Assembly (NCBI RefSeq): GCF_024505185.1
Contig: NZ_JANIBJ010000007.1
Span: 61,150 to 125,149, forward strand
Length of the DNA stretch: 64,000 nt
Direction: 5' to 3'
From: Methylomonas subterranea
GTDB taxonomy: Bacteria > Pseudomonadota > Gammaproteobacteria > Methylococcales > Methylomonadaceae
The position numbers and the translations under genes are program-made. The notes under the pieces were generated by a model, which saw only the letters and a program-made list of their open reading frames with translations, made no database searches and was not told the DNA's origin. This document shows positions 1 through 12,200 of this stretch, in pieces (the stretch's first letter is position 1; the number at the start of each line of letters is the position of its first letter).

Positions 1-1
1 C

Positions 2-1138
2 TGGGATTGTAACGCGGCCGGTGCCAACCTGGTGAACGTGGTGTCCGATGCCGGCGTATCCGACGTGGAACCCAAATTGTTCGTCGGCCCCAACAAACCT
101 TCCAATGCCTCGGCGGTTAATCCAGCCCAGGCCGATGCGGTGCTGACCGTGGTGCCGGCGGCCTCCCTGATTTTCGGCGTGCCGGTTACCGACAACCTGT
201 ATATCGCCCTGCAAAAAGCCCAGGGCTTGCTGGATGCGCCCAGCAGCTGCAGCGCCGGCGCTTATACCGAGGCCTGCATGCCCAGCCTGAGCAAGGAGCA
301 GGTGGCTACCCTGGTATCCGGTCAAATCAAGCGCTGGAACGAGTTCAGCGTCAACGGCACTGCCCTGACCACCCTGACCGCCGGCATGACCTATACCGAC
401 GACACCGTCAACCCGCCGGTGGTGCGCAACGTCACTCCGTCCGATACCAAGCTGCATTTTTGCAAGCGTATCGACGGTTCCGGTACCGGCGCGCAAATGT
501 ACGCCAAATTCCTCAACAACCCCTGCAGCACGGCCGGTCTGGATCCTGATTGGGGCGGAAGCGCGCTGGCTGGTCCGGTCAAGCACGAGGTATCCGGTTC
601 CGGCGACATGGAATTGTGTCTGACCGACTTTGCCCGCGGCACCAACACGGCTAAAAAAGTCACCAGCACCAACCCAGACGTGTTCACCACCGATGTCAAT
701 CCCAGTTTAGCCACCGGCTGGGCCATCGGCATGCAAAGCCTGGAAAACAATGCCACCCATACCAGACCTTACCGTTTCGTCAAGGTCGACGGCGTGGCGC
801 CAACCCTGGAAAACGTCTTCAAGGGCAGATACATGGACTGGGTGGAATATACCTTCCAATACCGTAAAGCCATCAGCCAGGACAAGAAAACCGTGATCGC
901 CCAAATCGCCAAGGATGCCGGCGCGCCCAGCATCATTGCCACCGAGTTGAATTCCGGTTTTGTGCATCCGTTCGGCCCATCGGGCTATCTGGCTAACGGC
1001 AATAACTTCAGCTACAGCCATACCTTGAATCTGAATGCGCCGGTCAACCCCTACTCGCACGAAGTCAAGGGTTCCTTGAGCAACTGCCAGGTACCGGTTA
1101 TCAAATCGGTCGTCAACAACAACAAGCCTATCAATTAA
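2..1138 (+). CDS. PstS-like periplasmic substrate-binding protein, 5' end cut by window
   Basis: The frame is open from base 2, so the gene begins before the window and the N-terminus, including any signal peptide, is not seen. The visible ~378 residues resemble phosphate-binding PstS/DING-type proteins. There is a segment on usable insertion points and folding (SLSKEQVATLVSGQIKRW), then a 'RIDGSGTGAQMYAKFL' stretch of the type that contacts phosphate in this superfamily. Several paired cysteines fit a periplasmic or secreted protein. It ends about 320 bp before a two-partner secretion operon with a Pho-box-like promoter. In P. aeruginosa the equivalent Pdt region also sits near lapA, a PstS-like phosphatase. 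Whether this protein binds phosphate, hydrolyses phosphate esters, or does something else cannot be told from the fragment. Confidence 0.7.
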   Translation, partial: WDCNAAGANLVNVVSDAGVSDVEPKLFVGPNKPSNASAVNPAQADAVLTVVPAASLIFGVPVTDNLYIALQKAQGLLDAPSSCSAGAYTEACMPSLSKEQVATLVSGQIKRWNEFSVNGTALTTLTAGMTYTDDTVNPPVVRNVTPSDTKLHFCKRIDGSGTGAQMYAKFLNNPCSTAGLDPDWGGSALAGPVKHEVSGSGDMELCLTDFARGTNTAKKVTSTNPDVFTTDVNPSLATGWAIGMQSLENNATHTRPYRFVKVDGVAPTLENVFKGRYMDWVEYTFQYRKAISQDKKTVIAQIAKDAGAPSIIATELNSGFVHPFGPSGYLANGNNFSYSHTLNLNAPVNPYSHEVKGSLSNCQVPVIKSVVNNNKPIN

Positions 1139-1326
1139 GGCTCGATAGGGACGGACGGGCGGCAGGGACGCCGCACAGGGATGTAGTTTAATCGGCCGGC
1201 CGCGGGTTTCTGCGGTCGGCCGGAGTCACGAGGCCCGGCCAGTCAATCTTGCCGGGTCTTGCTTGACTTAAGTTGCCGGCAGGCAGCGACGATGATTTGT
1301 CAAGACATTTTTACAACACTTTTACG

Positions 1327-1350
1327 GGTATGTCTGACATACCTTTTTTT
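1327..1350 (+). terminator. Rho-independent terminator
   Basis: GGTATGTC (1327-1334) and GACATACC (1336-1343) are a perfect inverted repeat followed by seven T. It lies 190 bp after the stop of the PstS-like gene and before the next promoter, so it probably ends the upstream transcript. The rest of the 1139-1459 gap holds this terminator and the Pho-box promoter; I see no gene in it. Confidence 0.7.
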
Positions 1351-1370
1351 GTTTAGGCCGACTCGCCGAC

Positions 1371-1404
1371 TTGTCACAAAACCTTAAAGATTCCTGCCTA
1401 GAAT
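1371..1404 (+). promoter_or_regulatory. Candidate PhoB-dependent promoter of the TPS operon
   Basis: TTGTCAC (1371-1377), four bases AAAA, then CCTTAAA (1382-1388) align with the CTGTCAT-N4-CTGTCAT Pho box at 8 of 14 positions. The second half is weak. Exactly 10 bp later is TAGAAT (1399-1404), five of six matches to the -10 consensus. Pho boxes normally replace the -35 element at this distance. The start codon of the transporter gene is at 1460. Confidence 0.6.
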
Positions 1405-1459
1405 AGCCGGCTGGCGGTTTTCAGCGGGAGAACCGGTTTATTTCGGAACATTCCAAACC

Positions 1460-3115
1460 ATGCAGTTAAACGATACCCGATTCGCAAACGTTGTCCTGAT
1501 GGCGACCAGCTTTGTATTGCTGGCGCCCGGCCCGGTCCGGGGCCAGGAAGTGGAGATGATGGACGAGGCGGAGCAAACACAAGCGCAAGCGGAGCAGCCC
1601 GGCGGGCAAGCCAATGCAGCCAGCTTCGATTTGCTGGAATTACGGATCAAGGGCAACAGCCTGATCGAGAAAAAACAGCTGGAACGCACCATTTATCCGT
1701 TTCTGGGGCCGAAAAAAAGCATAGACATCGTCGAACAGGCCCGCGCCAGCCTGGAAGAGCTGTATCGCAGTCTGGGTTATCAGACCGTGGCGGTGGATAT
1801 TCCCGAGCAGGATGTCAAAAACGGCGTGGTGTATCTGCAGGTTTCCGAAGGCAAAATTTCCAAATTGCGGGTCAAGGACTCGCGGTATTTCGATCAAGGC
1901 CGGATCAAGGCCACGGTGTCCGAGCTGGCGGAAGGCACGGTACCCAATTTTCCCAAGATGCAGGCCCAGCTGGCGGAGCTCACCGCCCAGAGCAACGATA
2001 GACAGATCGTGCCCATCCTGCGAGCCGGCGAAACGCCGGGCACGCTGGAAGTGGATTTGAAGGTCAAGGACGAACTGCCCTTGCACGCCAAGCTGGAAAT
2101 CAACGCCCACAACACCGCCAATACCTCGCGTTTGCGCACCATCGCCTCGGTACGCTACGACAACCTGTGGCAGAAATATCATAGCGCTTCCTTGATGTAT
2201 CAGACCGCGCCGGAAAATCCGCAAGAGGTGGATGTGCTGGTGGGCAGCTACGTGATGCCAGTGTTCGATAGCGACAAGCGTTTGGCCATGTATGCGGTCA
2301 GTTCGTCTTCTACCTCGCAGGTGGCCAGCGCCGGTGCGCTGGCCGTGATCGGTACCGGCGATATTTACGGCGCCCGCCTGATCAGCCCGCTGAAGGCACT
2401 GAAGGATTATTCGCACAATCTGACGGTGGGTTTCGATTACAAGGATTTCAAGGAAGATTTGGCCTTGCTGGGGGCGGATACCCTGAAAACCCCCATTCAT
2501 TACCTGCCGTTCATGGCGCAATACAGCGGCGTTCTGCGCGGCAAGGAGTCGCTGTTGAGTTTTAATTTCGGGGTGAATTTCGCTATTCGCGGCTTGGGCA
2601 GCGAAGAAAGGCAATTCGCCGAGAAACGCTTTCTGGCCCGTTCCAATTACGCCTATCTGACCGGCGGGTTGAATTTTCGCCACGATCTGCCCTGGGACAT
2701 GATGCTGGTCAGCCGCGTCAACGGCCAGTATGCCGATTCGCCGATGATCAGTAACGAACAGTTTTCCATGGGCGGCGCGCAAAGCGTGCGCGGTTACCTG
2801 GAAACCCATGCCCTGGCCGACGACGGCATCACCGGTTCTCTGGAGTTGTACAGTCCGCGACTGGCGCCGAACGATTGGGAGAAGGTGGATAACTTGCGGC
2901 TGTTGTGGTTCGTGGACGGCGGACGCGGCTGGTTGGTCGATGCCTTGCCCGGTAATGAAGACAACATTGCCCTGGCCTCCACCGGCATGGGTTTGCGTTT
3001 CGATTTGTGGCGCCACCTGCAGGGCGAGTTCGACTTTGCCATCCCGCTGCTGGAGCAGGGCGATGTGCGGGTGGGCGAGAACCGGGTGGATTTTCGTCTG
3101 GCCACCCAGTTTTAA
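1460..3115 (+). CDS. Two-partner secretion outer-membrane transporter (TpsB/FhaC family, PdtB-like)
   Basis: Predicted TpsB protein of 551 residues that would move the adjacent giant exoprotein across the outer membrane. A signal peptide covers about residues 1-29 (hydrophobic run then VRG-Q). After a Gln/Glu-rich linker come POTRA-like sequences (about 50-215, 'LRIKGNSLIEKKQLERTI', 'VYLQVSEGKISKLRV'), then a 16-strand-type barrel. The family VRG(Y/F) loop-6 motif is at residues 443-446, and the protein ends in phenylalanine, as outer-membrane barrels usually do. It lies 171 bp upstream of its probable substrate with no terminator between. The only promoter-like signal is the Pho-box site at 1371. 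No good ribosome binding site precedes the ATG, but the signal peptide fits this start. Confidence 0.88.
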   Translation: MQLNDTRFANVVLMATSFVLLAPGPVRGQEVEMMDEAEQTQAQAEQPGGQANAASFDLLELRIKGNSLIEKKQLERTIYPFLGPKKSIDIVEQARASLEELYRSLGYQTVAVDIPEQDVKNGVVYLQVSEGKISKLRVKDSRYFDQGRIKATVSELAEGTVPNFPKMQAQLAELTAQSNDRQIVPILRAGETPGTLEVDLKVKDELPLHAKLEINAHNTANTSRLRTIASVRYDNLWQKYHSASLMYQTAPENPQEVDVLVGSYVMPVFDSDKRLAMYAVSSSSTSQVASAGALAVIGTGDIYGARLISPLKALKDYSHNLTVGFDYKDFKEDLALLGADTLKTPIHYLPFMAQYSGVLRGKESLLSFNFGVNFAIRGLGSEERQFAEKRFLARSNYAYLTGGLNFRHDLPWDMMLVSRVNGQYADSPMISNEQFSMGGAQSVRGYLETHALADDGITGSLELYSPRLAPNDWEKVDNLRLLWFVDGGRGWLVDALPGNEDNIALASTGMGLRFDLWRHLQGEFDFAIPLLEQGDVRVGENRVDFRLATQF

Positions 3116-3286
3116 ACAGAATGCAAGTAGCGCGGCTTACGCTTCGGCCGGCCCGCATGACATCAGAATTAATGCCAAACCCGTTGCGAGGCGGGGTCGG
3201 AAAGCCGCGAGTCTTGCTGGTCAAGATAGTCGGGTTGCCAGTCGGGCGTAGAGCCGGGCTGTTGATCACCAAACAGAGGCATCGCA

Positions 3287-6200
3287 ATGGCTTACAGGCA
3301 GCAGAACAAACATAGCAAACCCACCGACTTTCGCTTGAATACCTTGGCGGCCTGTATCAAAACCGCCGTTACCGGCGGCATGCTGATGTCGTTTGCCACC
3401 CCGGTATGCGCCGAACTGCCGGTGCCCAGCGCGGTATGGGCCAGCATGGGCGGCGCGATAGCCTCGGTCAATCCGGCCGGCACGGCGATGCATATCGAGC
3501 AGCAGACCGACCGGGTGATATTGAACTGGGACAAGTTCAACGTCAGCGCCGGCAACAGCGTGAATTTTCAACAACCCAGCAGCAGTTCAATAGCCCTGAA
3601 TAAAATTCATCAGGCCGATCCCAGCCAGATTCTCGGTACCGTCAGCGCCAACGGCCAGCTGTATTTGGTGAACAATAACGGCTTTGTGTTCGGCAAGGAT
3701 TCGCGGGTCAACGCCCGAGGTCTGGTGGCTTCTACCCTGGATATCAGCGAGGAAACCCTGCGGGCCGGCATCAGCAAAAGGTCGGGCATCGATCAACAGG
3801 CCGCGCTGGAAGGGAACGGCGACTTTTATCAGCGGGACGGCAACGGCAATTTCAAGCTGGATGCCGACGGCAACAAAATACCCGTCAAAATTCTGACCGA
3901 AGCCGGCGCCAAAATTTCCTCCACCGAAGGCGGGCGGATTTTGATCATTGCGCCGAGCATAGAAAATCGCGGCGATGTCAGTTCGGCCGGCGGGCAGGTG
4001 GTGATGGCGGCGGCAACCGACAAAGTGTATCTGCAGGAGGCGCCGTTGCCGTCCGAGGACCCCAACGCGGACCCGGTCGCCAACAGCGACGTGCGCGGTT
4101 TGTTGGTGGAAGTGAAAACCGGCGGCAAGGTGGAAAATCTGGGCAATATTTCCGCCGATCGCGGTAACGTCACCCTGGTCGGTTTTGCCGTCAATCAAAA
4201 CGGCCGGGTATCGGCCACCACCGCCACCAACGTCAACGGCACCATACGCCTGTTGGCGCGCGAAAACGGCACAGCCCAGTTGATTGCGGGCAAAACCCAG
4301 TTGATTCCGGGTTCCACCACCCGCGTGGCCGACAATGGCGACGGTCTGGGAACGTCGGCGCGGGTCAGTTTCGGCGAGAACAGCAAAACGGAAATTCTGC
4401 CGGAAGTCGAGTATGGCGTGGAAACCCGCACCGTGCAGGGCAGCGCGCCCGTGGAGGTGGTGGTGGAAAAAACCGCCATAGACGCCCAGCCGCAGCCGCA
4501 ATCGCGCATCGAAGCCGTGGGGCATAAAGTGCACGTCAAGTCCGGGGCCAACATCACCGCGCCCGGCGGCAAGGTCGAACTCACCGCCACCCGGGCACCG
4601 GCCAACCCGGTGGCGGACAATTCCGCCGTCAACGACAGCCGGGTATTGATCGATTCCGGCGCTCGCATCGACGTATCGGGTATCGATACCGTGACACGCA
4701 GCATGGAAAGCAATGTCATCGAGGTGGAACTGCGTAACTTCGAATTGAAGGATGCGCCGCTGCAAAAAGACGGCGTGTTGAAAAACGAGAAGGTTTCCAT
4801 CGACATTCGGCAGGGCTCGCCATTGACCGATATCGGGCCCACGGTGGCCGGCATCAAGCGCACCATTGCCGAACGGCTGACCGAGGGCGGCGATATCGTG
4901 TTGCGCTCGGAGGGCGACGTAATCGTCGAAAAAGGCGCGGTGCTGGACGTATCCGGCGGTTTCATCACCTATCTGGACGGCTATATCAACACCAGTAAAT
5001 TGATTTCCAACGGCCGCCTGATCGATATCGGCGTGGCGGACCCCTTGCGCCGCTACGATGGCATTTACGGCCAATACACCGATAGCTCCGAAAAATGGGG
5101 CGCGGCGGCCACCCGCACCTGGTATGCCAGCGGACCGTTTTCGCTGGGCCGCTTCGAGCGCGGTTACGTGGAAGGCAAAAATGCCGGATCGTTGACCATC
5201 AGGGCCAATCAAGTGGTGCTGGAAGGCCAGTTATTGGCCAAAGCGGTCAACGGCCGCTATCAGCGCGAGATTGCCGATCAGGCTCGCGGCGGCATCTTGA
5301 ATATCAATACCCGCTTCAACGATAACAACGTGCAGTCGGTGGAATTCACTACCACGCCGGCTCAGCCGCTGAATCTGGGTATAGACGATGTATTGCCGGG
5401 CGGCTACGGCAATGTGCTGGCCTTTCAGGCCGGCAGTTTGCTGAGCGGCGGTTTCAGCGATGTCAGCATTAACAGCAACGGTAAAATCACCGTCAACCGC
5501 AATGTCGATCTACGTCTGGCCGACGGCGGTTCGGTCACCGCCGCCAACGGCTCGGTCGAGCATGTCGGCGGCTCCTTGCGTCTGGTCGGCGGCCAGATCG
5601 ATATTCAGGGCCGCATCAGCGGCGCCGGCGCGCGGGTGGATTTGAATACGGTTCTGGTTACGCCCGCCGCCAACGTCAACGGCGATATCGTCATCGGGCC
5701 GGCGGCCGTGGTCGATTTGCAGGGCAATTGGGTCAACGATTTCGTGACGCCGGCCAATCTGGACGGCAAATCGATAGCCATAGAAGGCGGTAAATTCAGC
5801 GCCACCATGGCCGGCGCCAGCGGCGGCAGTCTGTTGCTGCAAAAAGGCAGCGTGATAGACGTCAGCGGCGGGGCGCAAGTAAGGGCGGATCGCACGCTAC
5901 GGGCCGGCAAGGCCGGCAGCGTTACCTTGGTGGCCAAGCCGGAAGTGGAAAACGTGGGGGCCAACATTGAGCTGCGCGGCCTGATCAACGGTTACGGTAT
6001 CGGCCAGGGCGGCCGGTTTGTGCTGGTGGCAAACTCGGTACGGGTGCGCCGCGAGGAAGAGTTGGATAACAGCCCCGGCATTAAGCCCTTGCAATTGACG
6101 GCGGATTTCTTCGGTCGGGGCGGGTTTGCCGATTACGAAATCGGCGCCAACCTGAACGGTCTCAGCGTCGAGTCCGGCGCGGTAATCAACTTGAGCCAAA

Positions 6201-9200
6201 GCAATCGCATTCTAAATAACAGCTTTTTGCAGCAGGCCAACGCCGCCGGCATTGCCGGCTTCAGTCGCGTGGGCCGTCTGGCCGAGCAGTTCCGCGCGGC
6301 CGGCTCCCTTAAATTGAGCAGCGATCATAGCGCCGGCAGCAATCCGGCCGCCAATCTGACGCTTGCCCAGGGCGCGGCCATCGTGGCCGATCCGTTGAGC
6401 AAAATCGAATTGGTGTCCGACTCCGGTCTGATAGTGGACGGCCGAATTCAGACGGCGGGCGGCAGCGTGCAGCTGAGCATCATACCCGATCAAAGCAACC
6501 TCGATCCGCAATATCAGGCCACGCAAGGTATCTGGTTGGGGGCTAACGCCCGCATCAACGTGGCCGGCAGCGCGCGGGTCATGACGGATGCGCTGGGGCG
6601 CCGCTACGGCGAGGTGTTCGACGGCGGCAGTGTAGTCATAGACGCGCAACGCGGGTTCTTTGCCTCCCAAGCCGGCTCGTTGATCAATGTGTCCGGCACC
6701 CAGGCGCTACTGGACGTGCCGGTAATCAATGCGGGCGGCGTCGGGGCAACGTACCGCGCCACTCAAATCGGCTCCAATGCCGGTAACATCGACATCACGA
6801 CCGCCGAAGGCGCATTCATGGCCGGCGGCATGCTGGCCAGGGCGGGAGCCGCCCCCGGCGCGGCCGGCGGTTCGCTGACGTTGATATTGAATAGCGATAA
6901 TCGTAGCGACCCGGAACCGCTCAGTTCCAGTTTTCCGGCCGCCGCCAGGACCATTCTGATCACGCAGCAGCAACAAACGGTATTGAGCGGCGGCTTTGCT
7001 CGGCCCGGCGATGCCTTGCCACAGGCTGAAAACGGTAAAGCCTATTTGTCGGTGGCTCAAATCGATGCCGGCGGTTTTGCCTCTCTGGCGCTGGCTACCC
7101 AGGGGGTCAACGGCGACAACAATGTGCTTTACGACAACGGCGAAATCCGCTTTGTCGGCGATATTCAATTGAATCTTGCCAACCGCATTGCCCTGGATAG
7201 CGTCAAGCTGGGCTGGCAGCGGCAAAATGCCGGCGACAGCGGCTTGGTTTCCTTGAACGCGGCCAGCGTCGCCTTGGGTTCGGATTTACAGCGCCAGCCC
7301 AGCTGGCAGCCCAGCGCCGGCGACGGCCATTTAAAAGTCAACGCGAAACTGATCGATTTGATCGGCGGCATGACCACCCTGGGTTTCAACCGGGTGGATT
7401 TGACGGCCGCCAACGACATACGCCTGAAGGGCATACGGGTGGACAGCAACGAACTGGATTTCGTCGGTCAGTTCAAAACCTATTCCCAGCTCAATCTGAC
7501 GGCGGCGCAGGTGTATCCCACCTCCTTGACCGATTTTACCCTGGCGGTGGCCGGCGATCCCGACGGCAGCGTGACTATCGCGCATTCCGGCGCCAAGGCT
7601 GGTCAGGTCTATTCGGCCATGGGCAAATTGACCATCAGCGCGCCTAACATTCAGCAGAACGGCACGCTGTTGGCGCCCTTGGGCGAGATCAATTTGCAGG
7701 CCGGCAAAAACATCGGCTTCGGCGGCCAAAGTCTGACCTCGGTGTCGGCGGCTGGAAAAATCATTCCGTTGGGCGTGACGCAAGGCGGTTTGGAGTGGAT
7801 GTTGCCGCTGGCCGGCACCGGCGGAAACATGAACGTGGTCAATCCGGATATCAAGCCGGCCGACTTCGATAAAAAATTCATCTTCGAATCGCCGCGGAAA
7901 AAAATCACCGTCAGCGCCGACAAGATCCAGCGCGAGGAAGGCGCATTGGTGGATTTGTCCGGCGGCGGCGATTTGTTGGCTTACGAATTCATTCCCGGCG
8001 ACGGCGGTACCCTGGACGTGCTGGATTCGAATGGGGTATTTGCCATTTTGCCGGGTTTCAACGGTTATGCGCCGTATGATCCAAGCACTTTCCCGGCTTC
8101 CGGCCTGCAAATAGGCGAGCGGATTTATCTGTCCGCCGGCTCCGGCGTGGCGGCGGGTTTTTATACCCTGCTGCCGGCCCGGTATGCCTTGTTGCGGGGC
8201 GCCTTTTTGGTCACGCCGCTGGCGAGCAATAACGTGGTGGAAGGCTCCAGCCGTAGCCGGGTGGATGGCGCCGCCATCGTTTCCGGCTATCGCGGTTTCA
8301 GCGATACCGGCTACCGCGATCAACGCTGGTCGGAATTCGTGGTCGAAGCCGGCGGCATTGCCAAAACCCGTAGCGAATATAACCTCAGCTATGCCAGCCA
8401 ATTTTTCGCCAAACAGGCCGAGAGCCGCGAGCTGGCGATACCGCGTCAGGTGCAGGATGCCGGCCAGTTGGTGTTGAACGCCAAAACCGCGCTGGAGCTG
8501 GTGAATGTGATGGCTGAAGTCGGCGCGGGCGGTCGCGGCGGTCTGGTGGACGTGGTGGCTGAAAAACTGGCCATCGGTAGCACCGCCGATACCGGCGATA
8601 TCGAGCTGTCCGCCGCCGATATCGATAAGTTCAACGTGAATAGTTTGTTGCTGGGCGCGGTGCGCTCGTTCGACCCGCTTACCGGCCATATCAGCCTGGA
8701 TGTACGGGCCAAAACCGTCACCGTGGCGGAAAACACCGAAATAGTGATTCCCGAGCTGATGTTGGCGGCCACCGACCGGGTAGAATTATTGGCTGGTTCG
8801 CGCATCGATACCAGTGCGGGCAGCGGCCGAGATCAGACCGTATCCACATTGGAAGTGACGGGAGACGGTGCCCTGTTGCGGGTATCCGCCGGAGCGCAGG
8901 CCAACGTGCTGCGTAGCGGCAATGCCGGCGCCAAGGGCGATTTGTTGATGCGCGCCGGAGCGACCATCAGCGCCGGTTCCGGTTCGGTATTGATGGAATC
9001 CTCGCGCACCACCAAAATGGACGGCGAACTGGCGCTGGCGGGCGGGGCGTTGAAGCTGGTGGCGGAATCCATCAATCTGGGCGAAACCGACGACAGCCTG
9101 AGCGGCTTGTCCCTGGACAATGCCATTCTTAGCGGACTGACCGCCAAACAAACCGTGTTGTCCAGCCGCGGCATGGTGAACATCTACGGCGAGTTGCCGC

Positions 9201-12200
9201 AAACCGGCGGCGACGGTCTAGCCTTCGGCTTCGGCGATCTGGTGATCGATGCCCACGGTCTGGCCGGCAAGAACAATGCCGGCGACCAGGTGGTATTGAA
9301 TGCCGATCATTTCACGCTCACCAACACGCATGCCAATACCGCGCCTGCCCATGGCGACGGCAGCGGCAGTCTGCTTATCAACGCCAATCAGGTGGTGCTG
9401 GCCGACGGCAAATATAGTCTGTCCGGTTTTAGCGATATTCGCTTCAATGTGGCGGAACGCGTGTTGGGCAGCGGAAACGCGGTGCTGACTAGCTTGGCCA
9501 ATCTGACCGTCGATACGCCGGTTATGACGGCCGAAAACGGTGCCGCTACCAGCATATTGTTGCCGGGTCGGACTTTGGCCTTCGGGCCGGGTCTGACGGA
9601 AGCGGCGGCTCAAGGGCAGGGTATCGCCGGGCAGTTATGGCTGGAAGCCGACAGCATAGACTTGAATACCACGCTGATTTATCGCTCCGGACGGGTAAGC
9701 TTGAATGCCTTGACCGGCGATATCGCGCTGGGCGAACAGGCTTTGGTGGATGTCGGCGGCAGCGTGGTGGCGGCCGGTTTGAGCGGTTTGGTGGCCGTGA
9801 ATGCCGGCAGCATTGCCTTTAATGCCTGGCAAGGCGATATCGCCACTCATGCAGACAGCCGCTTGTTGTTGAATGCCGGACACGCCAAGGCCCAGGCCGG
9901 CGAATTGGCGCTACGGGCTATCCAGGGCGTGGCGGATTTGCACGGCATCATAGAGGCGCAAGGGGCGGAAAAGGCCTTGGGCGGCAGCTTGAGCGTGGAT
10001 AGCCAAACCCTGGCGGCGGGCGGCTTCGGCGCCTGGATAGACCGGTTCGCCCAGGCCGGCTTTAGCGGCGGCATCGATTTTCGCTTGCGTAGCGGCGATT
10101 TGACGGTCGGCGCGGACGAAAGCATAGAGGCCGGACGGATTCAACTGGCGGCCGACAGCGGGGCGGTCAATGTTGCCGGTACCTTGGATGCGCGCGGTGG
10201 GCAGGGCGGCAGCATCGGATTGGCGGCCGAAGATGCGATTGGCGTGTTGGACGGCGCTAAATTACTGGCGGGCGCCATAGCCGAAAACGGCGCCGGCGGC
10301 AAAGTGTGGCTGTCGTCCATCGATGACAGGCAAAATCCGGATGGCGCCGGCATCGTCATTCAATCCGCCGCCGGCATAGACGTGTCGGCCAACGGCGACG
10401 GCAAGGCCGGCGAGGTCGTATTGCGGGCCGAGCGGGTCGGCAACGACATTGCGGTGGCCGATATCGCCGACGGAGTTATCGTCGGTACCGATGCCGTGCA
10501 ACTGGAAGCCGTGCGGATTTATGACTACAGTGTTCTGAATCAGACAGCCCTGGACACGATACAAAGCCATACCCAGCAATATATGGATGCCGCCTATCCG
10601 CTGGTGAGCGCCCGTTTCGGTAACGGCTACCAGCTGCTGCCCGGCGTGGAAGTGCGTAGCAGCGGCGATTTGACTCTGAGCGCGCAGTGGGATTTATCCG
10701 GCTGGCGCTACGGCCCGGACGCGCTGCCCGGTGTATTGACCTTGCGGGCCGGCGGCGACCTGATGCTGAATCAGTCGCTGAGCGACGGTTTCGTGCAAGG
10801 CTTTATCGATACGGTGGATTTCGGTCCCATCGGTATTTCCGATATGTTGCAGTCCGGCCGTTCCTGGAGCTTTAATTTGATTGCCGGCGCGGATATCGGC
10901 GCTGCCGATAATCTGGCGCTGCAAATGCCGGCGGCTATTTCGGCACCTGCCGCCAAGGGAGACCTGAAATTGGCGGCAGGGGTGAAACTGCGCACCGGCA
11001 CCGGCGATATCGTGGCGCGGGCCGCCCGCGACATCGTGCTGGCGAATGCCAATTCGGTGATTTATACCGCCGGCCGGCCGGACGATGCGAATCGTTGGGG
11101 TAGCGGCGGCGAAACGTTCGGGGTGTTCTTTTATGCCGAATACCCCTTGGAAGGCGGCGATATCGATTTGCGGGCCGGCCGTAACTTCGAGGCGAAACCG
11201 GCCCAGCAGTTACTCAGCGAAGCCTTGGTCAGAACCGGCAACTGGAGCCGGAATACCGATCATACCGGCGAGCGGCCGACGGCTTGGGGCGTTGCGTTGG
11301 GCGTGAATGAAGCCAATCCGGATTTCGTCGCCAATCATCAACAAAGCGTGGCTTCGTTCGGCGGCGGTAATGTCAATATCAAGGTAGGCGGCAACGTCAA
11401 CGACTTGTCGGTATCGGTCAGCTCCAGCGGCAAGCAGGTGGGGGCCAAGGCCGATCCGAATAATCCGGGCAGTTTGGATTTCATTAGCAACGAATTGCTG
11501 ATCAACAACGGCGGTTCGCTGCAATTGACGGCCGGCGGGGATATTAACGGCGGGGTGTTTTACGTGGACGGCAACAGCGCTTCGCTGACGGCGGGCGGTT
11601 CGTTTAAGGCCGGCGACAACACGCTGCCCGGCCAGCATAATTTAAAACCGATTGTGGCGCTGGGCGATACGGATTTTAGCGTCACGGCCGGCCGCTCGCT
11701 GGCTCTGGAGGCCTTGGTCGATCCGTTCTTTGCCACCTTGCCGACAAAGACCTCCGATGTGGAAGGCATCAGCAATCGTTTCTTCCGCTACGGCGCTGAC
11801 AGCAGCGTGAGTTTGCTGGCCTTGTCCGGCGACATCAGTCTGGAAAACGATTCGGCCCGCCTGAATGCCGGCGCCAATACCCAGTTGCTAGGCGATGCCA
11901 ATTCCCTGGCATATCCGGCCAGTTTGCATATTGCCGCGCTGTATGGCGATTTGAGCTTCAACAAGGGTTTGACCCTGGTGCCCTCGGCGTTGGGGGCGCT
12001 GACTATGTATGCCGGCGGTCAATTGACCGGCAACGCCGATATTCATTTGAGCGACGCCGATCCGGTACTGCTGCCGACGGCGGTCCTGCCCAGCTCGACC
12101 AGCGACGAATTGTTGCGTATTACCAATTTGCTGAATCCGAAAATAGGCGGCTCGGATAGCCACGCCGCCCGGCCGCTGCATACCGACGACCCGAATCCGG

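Noticed and set aside
1640..3016. 458-codon reverse frame inside the TpsB gene, with similar long reverse frames at 3587-5212, 7331-8689 and 11888-13351
   Set aside because: They lie entirely opposite well-supported genes, are rich in His/Arg/Gln as expected for shadow frames of GC-rich genes, and lack domains.
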